39,653 nt of DNA from CAYWNA01 sp964459305. Its GTDB lineage: Bacteria; Planctomycetota; Planctomycetia; Pirellulales; Pirellulaceae. The notes beneath the pieces are model-generated. The model was given only the letters and a program-made list of their open reading frames with translations, did not search any database and had not been told where the DNA came from. Below are positions 1-8,855 of the stretch, one piece after another (the first letter of the stretch is position 1; the number at the start of each line of letters is the position of its first letter). The position numbers and the translations under genes are program-made. The stretch covers positions 1-39,653 of the forward strand of contig CAYWNA010000107.1 in assembly GCA_964459305.1 (NCBI GenBank), read 5' to 3'.

Positions 1-38
1 CAGGAAATCATCCAAATCCGCCGCAAAACCACGGATGA

Positions 39-3000
39 CACGGAATCACACCCAGTGAGGGCGGGGCTGGCGGGACATTCAGCGATACCCAGACGCGAAG
101 CGGCAACGTCTTTTCGCCAAACACACTCCAATTCAGTTTTGCCGGCGCGTCAACCCCGGCCGGCGACGCCACGCTGCGAATCGATGCACTTGCGGATTTG
201 GATTTATCCACTGAGTATCTTCTTCTCGACGGCGAAGGGGTGTATCGGCAGATTCTGTTCCAAACGGGTGGCAAACAGGAAGAGTTTGTCAGCACGACGG
301 TCTCGATACCGCAAGCCACGTTATCACAATTGGCGGCGGACGGCACGATTTCGTTCACCGTGACGCCCACCGGTAGTGTGAATGACCTGGAACCACCGAC
401 GTCCTATCTTACGCTGAATCTGTCTTACCCGGTCAGCGGAAGCGGCGGCACAGACACCGATTCAGCAACTTTGACTATCAACAATGTGGCGCCTACCGTG
501 ACAGCCGCAACCGATCAGACTGCAAACGAAGGCGCGTCGACAGATTTTGATTTGGGCTCGTTCACCGATCCGGGCGATGACGATCCGTGGGTGGCGACGA
601 TCAATTGGGGTGACAGTTCCAGCAACACGTTTAGCGTCACGTCACCGGGATCGCTGGGTAGCCTTTCGCACACTTATGCGAACGAGGGCTTATATACGGT
701 CTCCATATCGGTGGCCGAGGACGGGGGCGCGGGCGCATCCCATTCCGATACATTCAGCGTTGATGTGGCTCCCAGTTCTGTCACCGCCAATGCGGGCGGA
801 CCGTACGTGATCAACGAAGGCCAACCGGTAACACTGAACGCCAGCGGGTCCGCAGCCGGGGGCAGTGCCAGTTACAGGTGGGATATCGATGGCGACGGTG
901 ATTTCGATGAAAACGTCACTGGCGTCAATCCAACGCTCAGTTGGTCGCAGCTGGCTGGGTTGGGCATCGACGATGGGCCTCACGATCGCACCGTGACGGT
1001 TGAGGTAAGCGACGGCTCGGGCGGCGGCGGGGGGCCAACCGTGGTCTTTGACGATGATTTTGACCCCAGCATTGAACCTGAAATGTGGCCCTCGATCAGC
1101 AATGGAGTCGCGAGCAACGTTAGTGGCACAGTATCCACAAATGTGCTCTATTTCACCGGCTCCGGGTCGCGTGATGCGGCAACCCGAGATCTGGACGTTT
1201 CGGCTGGCGGGGAAGTTCAGTTCGATTTGCGGATCGGAAGCTACTACTCGCCTTGGGAGAATGCGGACTCCGGTGAAGATGTAGTGCTTGAGTACTCCAC
1301 CAACGGTGGAGCGTCATACAACATTATTCGCACCTACGACACTGAGGCATTTCCGGCTTTTGCAGCGGTCACTGAGCCAATCCCCGCAGCCGCCCAGACA
1401 ACATCGACTCGTTTTCGTTGGCGACAAGTTAAGCATTCTGGTAACGGCTTTGACAATTGGGGGATCGATGACGTGCAGATCACTTCGGCTACCGGTGGTG
1501 GCGGTGGCGGTTCAAGTGACACCGCATCCACAACTCTGACCATCAACAATGTCGCTCCGATCGTGACGCCACCCGCAAGCCAGACGGCGACCGAGGGCAC
1601 ATCCAGATCGTTTGCTCTCGGTTCATTCACCGATCCCGGCGATGATCGTCCTTGGTCGGTCGGCGTCGACTGGGGCGATAGTTCCAGTGAGACATTCACT
1701 GCGAACGCGGCCGGTTCGTTGGACAATCGCACTCACACGTACGCAGACGAGGGCGCCTACCCGGTGACCGTGACCGTCACCGAAGCGAACGGCACGGATG
1801 CGGATTCGACCACCTTCACAGTCGATGTTGGCAACGCTGCGCCCTCGTTCGAGGCAGGCGAGAACGAGTGCTCGATGACCGGTGAGTTCAGCCGGAGCGG
1901 AATCACCTTTGTCGACCCCGGTACCCTTGATGAACACACGGTCACAATCAACTGGGGCGATACTCAGACCGATAGTTTCACACTCACAGTCGGCGACCGT
2001 GACTTCGATTTGAACCATACGTTTACCGACGAGGGGACGTTCCTCGTGAGCGTGACGGTGGCAGACGATGATGGTGGCAGTCGAACAGATACTTTCCAAG
2101 TCGAAGTCGAATTCAATTTCCCGCCGGTGGCCGATGCGGATGGCCCGTACACGATTTACGAAGGCCAGGGCGTGACGCTTGATGCCTCGGGCTCGTCCGA
2201 TCCGGATGGCGATCCTCTGTTCTACCGTTGGGACGTGGATGGTGATGGTGATTTCGACGAGAACGTCACGGGCGTCAGCCCGTCGCTCAATTGGTCGCAG
2301 TTGGCTGGATTGGGAATTGATGACGGGCCGGACACTCGCACCGTGACCGTTGAGGTGAGCGACCGCGTGGGAGGCGGTGGCAGCACGTTCAATGACAGTC
2401 AGAGACAACAAGGCAACGTCTTCAGGCCAAACGTGCTCAACTTCAACTTCTCCGGCGCACCGGCTCCAGCTGGTGACGCCACCCTGCAAGTGGATGCACT
2501 AGCCGACTTGGATTGGTCCAGCGAGTATCTCACACTGAATGCCGAAGGGCTCTTCACGCAACGTCTGTTCAGCTCGACAGGTCGTAACCAGGAGCCGGTT
2601 AGCACAACGGTAACCATCCCGCAGACCATTTTGACGCAGTTGGCCGCAGACGGCACGATTTCCATCTCCGTGACTCCGTCTTACGAGGTAAATAACTTCC
2701 AGCCGCCGCCGACCTATGTTGAGCTGGACTTAACATATCCGACCGGCCGAGGCGGCCTCACCGACACCGCGTCGACGACACTGACGATCAACAATGTCGC
2801 TCCGGTCGTCACGACACCGGGGAACCAGACGGCCGACGAAGCCGTGGATACGACGTTCAACTTCGGCTCATTCGTTGATCCGGGCGACGACGATCCGTGG
2901 GCGGTGACCGTCGACTGGGGCGACGAATCGAGCGACAGCTTCACGGTCACTTCGGCCGGCTCGCTCGGCAATCGTTCGCACGCCTATGCGGACGGCGGCG

Positions 3001-5343
3001 ATTACACCGTGACGGTTACGGTTACGGAAGATAACGGAACTGCCGAATCTGATTCTGCGGTCTTTCAAGTCGATGTAGCCGAAGCGGCGGTGGTCGCCAC
3101 CGGTGACCTCGTAATCGATGCTTTGGAGGGGGAAACCCTTACCGACATCACCGTTGCCACGTTCAGCGATCCTACGGGTCCGGACGACCTCAGTCGCTAT
3201 TCAGCGACCATCGATTGGGGCGATGGTGTGTCGTCTCCCGCTACCATCGTCTACGATGCCGACGGAGGCTCCGGACCCGGCACTGAAACAGGAGCCGCTG
3301 ACGTGCTGTTCCTGATCGATACCACGGGAAGCCTGAACACTTACATCAGCAATTTACGCACCGCCTTCCGCGGCATCGTGGGTGCCATCGAGAGCCAGCT
3401 ACCGGGGATGGATATCCAATATGCCATCGCGGACTACAAGAACTATCTCGACGGGGGCAACTACAGGACTTACGGCGTGAATCTCCGCCAGGGATTCACG
3501 TCGAATACCAGCCTCGTCCAGAACGCGATCAACGGCCTATCCACATCGGGTGGCCGTGACAGGCCGGAGAGCCAATTGAAGGCCATGGTCACCATCTCGG
3601 ACAATTGGCTCACTTCCTCCGGATCGGTTGGGTTCGGTGGGCGGGCAGTTTCACAGAAGCTGATCCTATGGGCCGGCGATCAGCCCGGGCACGTCTATGG
3701 CGATATGGGCGCCGACGGTCCCTCCGGCTACTACCCGACGTTGTCTCAAACGGTGACGGCACTGAACGGCGCGGGTATACAGGTCATCGGATTGGATACC
3801 AAAGGACAGGGCGCCGGTATCGATGAGTTCTACGGCGGCCAGTACCAGGAGCGGTATATCACGTCGCAGACCGGCGGCACGGCGCTGTTTAGTGTGGGCT
3901 CCGGCGGGCCAACCGTCGAGGACGCCGTGGTCGATTCCATTGTGGGAGAAATCGGGCCGGTCTTCCATGTCCAAGGCAGCCACACTTACGCCGATAATGG
4001 CGACTACCCGATCACCGTCACGGTCAACCACGATGACACACCACCGATCGACGTGACTAGTTCCGCGACGGTGGAGAACGTACTACCGATGCTGGAGGCG
4101 GGCGCGGATCAGGAAGTCGATGAGGGCTCGCTTCTCACACTGGATCCGTCGACGTTCAGCGACCCGGGGTTTGACAACCCGGCAGGTGGCACGAGTGAAG
4201 ACTTCACGGCCACCGTCGATTGGGGAGACGGCACGACGGAACCGATCGAGGATATAACGTTGGACGAGTCTCCCGGCGGGGAAGGCGTGCCTACGACGGG
4301 CACAATCGGCGCCAGCCACGCCTACGGCGATGACGGCGAGTACACGGTAACCGTCACGGTCCAGGATGGCGACGGCGTGGCGGTGAGCGACACGTTTGTT
4401 GTGACGGTAAACAACGTTCTTCCGACGATCGAACCATTGGCTGCGCCCGCCGTAAACGAAAACGTTGAGGTTTCGCTGAGCGGCACGGTCACAGATCCAG
4501 GCAGCGACGATTTAACGTTCACCTGGGGCTGGGGTGACGGGACGACAGACACCATGACCGTCTACTACAACGATGGCGTGGCCGCGGACCCGTATCCGAG
4601 CCCCGACGTCAGCCCCATGGATCTGACCGACACAGCGAGCCATACGTACGGCGACAACGGCCTGTACACGGTGACGCTAACCGTGATGGACGACGACGGC
4701 GGCGCGAGCACCGCAACCACGACGGTGACGGTGAATAACGTGGCACCAACGATCGCGCCTTTGGCTACGGCCGCCGTTGATGAGAACGCCGAGGTTTCGC
4801 TGAACGGCACGGCCACGGATCCGGGCAGCGACGATTTAACGTTCACCTGGGACTGGGGTGACGGGACGACGGACACCATGACCGTCTACTACAACGATGG
4901 TGTGGGCGCAGACCCGTATCCGAGCCCCGAAATCAACCCCATGGACGTGACCGACGCGGCGAGCCACACGTACGGCGACAACGGCCTCTACACGCTGACG
5001 CTGACCGTGGTGGACGACGACGGTAGCGTGAGCACCACAACCACAACGGTGACGGTGAATAACGTGGCACCGACAATCGCGCCTTTTGCTACGGCCGCCG
5101 TTGATGAGAACGTCGAGCTTTCGCTGAGCGGCACGGCCACGGATCCGGGCAGCGACGATTTGACGTTCACCTGGGACTGGGGCGACGGGACGGCGGACAT
5201 CGTGACCGTGTACTACAACGACGGAGTGGGCGAGGACCCGTATCCCAGCCCCGAAATCAATCCGATGGGCGTCACCGACATGGTGAGCCACACGTACGGC
5301 GACAACGGCCAGTACACGGTGACGCTGACGGTGGCGGATGACG
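39..5343 (+). CDS. Giant secreted PKD-domain protein with reelin-like and VWA guest domains (5' part, cut by assembly gap)
   Basis: Long open frame made mostly of PKD beta-sandwich domains, recognised by repeated WGD and SHTYxDxGxYxVTVTV motifs. Other modules interrupt the PKD series. A beta module rich in DATLxxDALADLD lies at about 54-440 and again at 2386-2738. A reelin-repeat-like module lies at 1045-1490 (VLEYSTNGG, RFRWRQ, DNWGIDDVQI). A VWA domain with a DTTGS metal-site motif lies at 3294-3935. From 4416 the PKD units become near-identical 324-bp repeats. The first ATG in frame is 198, but the beta module clearly begins upstream, near 54, and a TGA in frame at 36-38 blocks further extension. 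The true start is therefore outside the window or hidden by an edge error. No signal peptide is visible, as expected for a missing N-terminus. Likely role: surface adhesion or cell-envelope scaffold (inference). It continues as 5444-7300 after the gap. Confidence 0.85.
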
Positions 5344-6223
5344 NNNNNNNNNNNNNNNNNNNNNNNNNNNNNNNNNNNNNNNNNNNNNNNNNNNNNNNNN
5401 NNNNNNNNNNNNNNNNNNNNNNNNNNNNNNNNNNNNNNNNNNNATCAACCCCATGGACGTGACCGACGTAGCGAGTCACACGTACGGCGACAACGGCCTG
5501 TACACGGTGACGCTGACCGTGTTGGACGACGACGGCGGCGTGACGGAGACGACCACGACGGTGATAGTCAACAATGTGGCACCGACGATCGCGCCGCTGG
5601 CGGCAGCCGCTATCGACGAGAACGTGGAGGTTTCGCTGAGTGGCACGGCCGCGGATCCAGGTAGCGACGATTTGACGTTCACCTGGGACTGGGGCGACGG
5701 GACGGCGGACACCGTGACCGTCTACTACAACGATGGTGTGGCCGCGGACCCGTATCCGAGCCCCGACATCAACCCCATGGACGTGACCGACACAGCGAGC
5801 CATACGTACGGCGACAATGGCCTGTACACGGTGACGCTAACCGTGGTGGACGACGACGGCGGCGTGACGGAGACGACCACGACGGTGATAGTCAACAATG
5901 TGGCACCGACGATCGCGCCGCTGGCGGCAGCCGCTATCGACGAGAACGTGGAGGTTTCGCTGAGTGGCACGGCCGCGGATCCAGGTAGCGACGATTTGAC
6001 GTTCACCTGGGACTGGGGTGACGGGACGGCGGACACGATGACCGTGTACTACAACGACGAAGTGGGCGAGGACCCGTATCCCAGCCCCGAAATCAATCCG
6101 ATGGGCGTCACCGACATGGTGAGCCATACATACGCCGATAACGGCGAGTATGGGGTGACGTTGACCGTGAAGGACGACGATGGTGGAGTGACTAAGGCGA
6201 CCACAATGGTAACCGTCTCGAAC
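4416..6223 (+). repeat. 324-bp (108-residue) tandem PKD repeats
   Basis: Unit boundaries taken at the codon for V in the NNVxPTI motif fall at 4416, 4740, 5064, then 5576, 5900 and 6224. Each visible step is exactly 324 bp. Adjacent units are near-identical, for example TVYYNDGV, DPYPSP and NNVAPTIAPLA recur. Two units are interrupted by the N gap: 280 bp of one before it and 132 bp of the next after it. At least six units are therefore present. Near-identity implies recent expansion or gene conversion, and explains why the assembly broke here. Confidence 0.9.
5344..5443. other. Assembly gap of 100 N inside the tandem repeat
   Basis: Exactly 100 N, a conventional placeholder length. Aligning the flanks to the intact copy at 5856-6091 shows that 236 bp are missing if no whole unit was collapsed. 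Replacing 100 by 236 (or 236 plus any multiple of 324) restores one reading frame across the gap, so the apparent frame change between the two halves of the gene is an artefact. Confidence 0.95.
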
Positions 6224-7300
6224 GTGGCGCCGACCATCACCGCAATCTCGAATTCGTCTCCCGGCTGCGGCAAAGCCGTGGAAGGTGACGCGATGAGCGT
6301 GACGGTCAAGTTTACGGATCCGGGATTTGACAATCCGCTGAATGTTGGCGGAGAGACTGAGGAGACGTTCACCTACCGTGTCGACTGGGGTGATGGGACA
6401 ACGATTCCTCTCTCCGGAGACCCTGACCCTGCCGCAACGATCGATCTGGCGGGCTCGCCAGGTGTACCGACCGCCGGCTCGCTGTCCGAAAGCCATGTGT
6501 ACGCCGATGGCGGCATCTACACGATCACAGTCAGGGTGGAGGACGACGACGAGGGAGTCGCCATTGCCACGACGACAGCGGTTATCACAGGGGCAGGTAT
6601 CCACGACGGTGTGCTTCAGATCATCGGCACTCAAGAAGACGATCATGTCAACGTGAACGAGCAGGGCAACGGATTGATCAAAGTTCATGCCGATTTTCTG
6701 CCCAGCGGCAACCACAAGACGTTCGAGGCCGACGCGGTGGATCGGATCTACATGGTGCTCTGCTACGGAAACGACCATGCCACGATTGCTGGCAGCATCG
6801 ACAAACCCGCGATTGTTGATGGAGGTCCGGGAAACGACCATCTGAACGGCGGGGGCGGCAGCAATATCCTGCTGGGTGGCCTCGGCGATGATATGCTGAT
6901 TGGTGGCCAACAGCGGGACATCCTGATCGGCGGCGGCGGAGCAGACCGTCTTGTCGCGAACCCTGGAGAGGACCTCCTTATCGGAAACGGGACGACCTTC
7001 GACTCGGGACCGGAGACCAGCCCGCTGGCCAACGACCAGGCGCTGCTGGACCTGCTTGACATCTGGAACGGCGAAAGAGAGTTTGCAGACCGTGTGGATG
7101 CGTTGTTTGACGAAGGCCTACTCGAGATCGTTGAGGATGACGCGGACGACGTCCTGACCGGCGCGTCAGGCGAGGATTGGTTCTTCACGAGCGGAGGCGA
7201 CACGGTGACGGACGATTTATCGCAAGGCAACAACGGCAGCGACAAGGGGAATAGCAGCGAGGAAAATGGCAGCAAAGGAAACAGCGGCAAAAAGAAATAG
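5444..7300 (+). CDS. Giant secreted PKD-domain protein, 3' part with RTX-like calcium-binding C-terminus
   Basis: Continuation of the PKD protein. Coding begins directly after the gap with the INPMDVTD segment of an interrupted unit, followed by two complete 324-bp PKD units and then two more divergent PKD domains (to about 6595). The C-terminal part (about 6600-7300) has RTX/hemolysin-type nonapeptide-like repeats, including GGPGNDHLNGGGG, GGLGDDMLIGG and GGGGADRLVANPGEDLLIG. Such repeats normally bind calcium outside the cell and often accompany type I-like or other signal-dependent secretion. A DADDVLTGASGEDWFF segment follows, then a low-complexity Ser/Gly/Asn/Lys tail. No transmembrane anchor is visible at the C-terminus. 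A strong intrinsic terminator lies about 100 bp downstream, so the gene probably ends its transcript here. Confidence 0.88.
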   Translation: MNPMDVTDVASHTYGDNGLYTVTLTVLDDDGGVTETTTTVIVNNVAPTIAPLAAAAIDENVEVSLSGTAADPGSDDLTFTWDWGDGTADTVTVYYNDGVAADPYPSPDINPMDVTDTASHTYGDNGLYTVTLTVVDDDGGVTETTTTVIVNNVAPTIAPLAAAAIDENVEVSLSGTAADPGSDDLTFTWDWGDGTADTMTVYYNDEVGEDPYPSPEINPMGVTDMVSHTYADNGEYGVTLTVKDDDGGVTKATTMVTVSNVAPTITAISNSSPGCGKAVEGDAMSVTVKFTDPGFDNPLNVGGETEETFTYRVDWGDGTTIPLSGDPDPAATIDLAGSPGVPTAGSLSESHVYADGGIYTITVRVEDDDEGVAIATTTAVITGAGIHDGVLQIIGTQEDDHVNVNEQGNGLIKVHADFLPSGNHKTFEADAVDRIYMVLCYGNDHATIAGSIDKPAIVDGGPGNDHLNGGGGSNILLGGLGDDMLIGGQQRDILIGGGGADRLVANPGEDLLIGNGTTFDSGPETSPLANDQALLDLLDIWNGEREFADRVDALFDEGLLEIVEDDADDVLTGASGEDWFFTSGGDTVTDDLSQGNNGSDKGNSSEENGSKGNSGKKK

Positions 7301-7396
7301 ACCGTCGTTTCACGGCCCGTTCGAGAAACGCCAATAGGAACTTTCACCGAAAAAACAGAATGGTCGCGTCTGACAAGCGTTGCCGAGAACCTGCAG

Positions 7397-7433
7397 GCCG
7401 GGGACGGATCAATTCGTCCCCGGCTTTTTCTTT
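7397..7433 (+). terminator. Rho-independent terminator after the PKD gene
   Basis: Perfect 10-bp stem GCCGGGGACG / CGTCCCCGGC with an 8-nt loop (GATCAATT), followed directly by TTTTTCTTT. It lies 96 bp past the PKD stop codon. The rest of 7301-7574 shows no gene; its 3' end holds the ribosome-binding site of the next gene. Confidence 0.85.
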
Positions 7434-7574
7434 GGATATGGCGAGTTCCCCACGGCCCTCTGTTTTGACAACGCGCTGTCGCTCAGGTATGACTTTGAGA
7501 TTAGAAACGATCGTATCTGGGAAAAGGGCGCGTGGGTGAGGATCAAGCTACTTGCGATCAAACGGGGAGATATC

Positions 7575-8687
7575 ATGCCGAGAATGATTCACAACAGGAC
7601 CAGTTGGCTGGTTTTCGTGTTCTTGACCGTGATTGGGCGCGGAGCTGTAGTGCCCCCATTGGCGGCCGGCGGCGAGGCGGACTTCAAGAGCGAGTTTCTC
7701 AGGCTCTGCGACGCGGGTTACCCGATTATCGAGAAGCAGGCACGGACTGAGAAGCGAATCGGTCGCGCTTTCTATTGGGATGGGTACCTCGTGCGAGCGC
7801 TTTGCGTGGCTTACGACATGACGGGCAAGGAAGAGTACCTGGGCGCCTGCCGGCTTTGGTCGGATCGGATGATCGAGTATCAGAACGGGATGAATCCCAA
7901 AGGGGCCTACTACATGCAGTATGGCCGGCGGCCCGGGCAGGACGAAGGTAGCTGGTATGTGGCCGACAGCGGTTCGATCGCCTCGGGCGTGCTGGCCACG
8001 GCGATCCGTTGCGCAGACAAAGCCGACAAAGAGCGATACCTAAATTCCGTCAAGTCTTTCGCCGAGTTGGTTGCCGACAAGTTCGTCCGGCCGTCAGGCG
8101 GCGTCACCGATGGCTATTGGCCCAAATCCGACAAAGAGTGGTGGTGCTCCACCGGAACCTTTGGCTCGGTGGCTTTCTGCTTGTACGACGAGACTGGCGA
8201 CGAGCGGTATCTGAAGATCGGTCTGGGCACAATCGACTGGCTGAACCAGCAGGATTTGCTCACGGTGGCTGTGCATTTCCCCGCAAAGGAGATAACACCC
8301 ACGGTGATGATGTACTGCTTGGAAGCGTATTCCGCCGGCCTTGCGCATCTGGAGCCCGATACTGATCGGTACAAGTCGACCACGGCCCAATTGGCCAAAG
8401 CACACGCGTGGATGTTGGAGAACCAAGGCGGCCGGGCCGGCATCGACTACATCAGCCAGTGGGGAAGCAAGTTCGGTGGGCTGCCTTTCCACATGTACGT
8501 TTGCGCCGGCCATATGCGGAAAAGCCAGAGTGTTGTCACCGCAGCCGACCGGGAGCTCCGGCACATCGCCAGCGCGTTGGCGAAGTCGCCTCCGTCGAAC
8601 CAACGAGACCAGTTAGCGCTGTTTGCAGCGATGTCGTATGCCGAAAAGCTAAGTCCGGGTGCTATCTACCGTACGAGCAAACGTTGA
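7575..8687 (+). CDS. Secreted (alpha/alpha)-barrel protein, six-hairpin-glycosidase-like
   Basis: 370 aa. The open frame extends further upstream, but the ATG at 7575 has a good Shine-Dalgarno (GGGGAGA, ending 5 nt before the ATG), and the protein then begins with an export signal (hydrophobic LVFVFLTVIG, AGG cleavage region). The mature part is a series of paired helices with aromatic and glycine-rich loops (FYWDGYLVRALCVAYDMTG, DSGSIASGVLATAIR, WWCSTGTFGSVAFCLYDETG, GGLPFHMYVCAGHM). This pattern resembles alpha/alpha-toroid enzymes such as unsaturated uronyl hydrolases or polysaccharide-lyase-associated barrels. I cannot place catalytic residues, so the enzyme class is an inference. It lies between the PKD gene terminator and a DUF4838 gene 168 bp downstream. 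Confidence 0.75.
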   Translation: MPRMIHNRTSWLVFVFLTVIGRGAVVPPLAAGGEADFKSEFLRLCDAGYPIIEKQARTEKRIGRAFYWDGYLVRALCVAYDMTGKEEYLGACRLWSDRMIEYQNGMNPKGAYYMQYGRRPGQDEGSWYVADSGSIASGVLATAIRCADKADKERYLNSVKSFAELVADKFVRPSGGVTDGYWPKSDKEWWCSTGTFGSVAFCLYDETGDERYLKIGLGTIDWLNQQDLLTVAVHFPAKEITPTVMMYCLEAYSAGLAHLEPDTDRYKSTTAQLAKAHAWMLENQGGRAGIDYISQWGSKFGGLPFHMYVCAGHMRKSQSVVTAADRELRHIASALAKSPPSNQRDQLALFAAMSYAEKLSPGAIYRTSKR

Positions 8688-8855
8688 CGTCGGCACGAGG
8701 ACCGCTAAGCAGTGCTTAGAAACAAATGCGCGGTTAGCGACGCTGAGCTTCAGGAAAATGCAGCCGTTTCCATCAGTTCAACCGTGCAAACATTTGTCAA
8801 GTCCGCTTAGAATCCGAACGAGGCCTTCAGCCGGGACCTACTGGGAGAAATTGCC

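Noticed and set aside
1623..2489. Long minus-strand open frame (288 codons) opposite the PKD gene, with several others up to 6910
   Set aside because: These mirror the GC-rich, repetitive plus-strand PKD coding sequence. They have His/Arg-rich low-quality translations, no ribosome-binding sites and no family resemblance.
5338..5664. Open frames running through the N gap
   Set aside because: They exist only because N is not a stop codon. The repeat phase shows that the real frame changes because the gap is of placeholder length.
4416..6223. CRISPR-like regular repetition
   Set aside because: The repeat unit is 324 bp of continuous PKD coding sequence with no short repeat/unique spacer alternation and no cas genes.
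8705..8719. CTAAGC-AGT-GCTTAG hairpin after the alpha-barrel gene
   Set aside because: Only a 6-bp AT-containing stem with no T-run, too weak to call a terminator.
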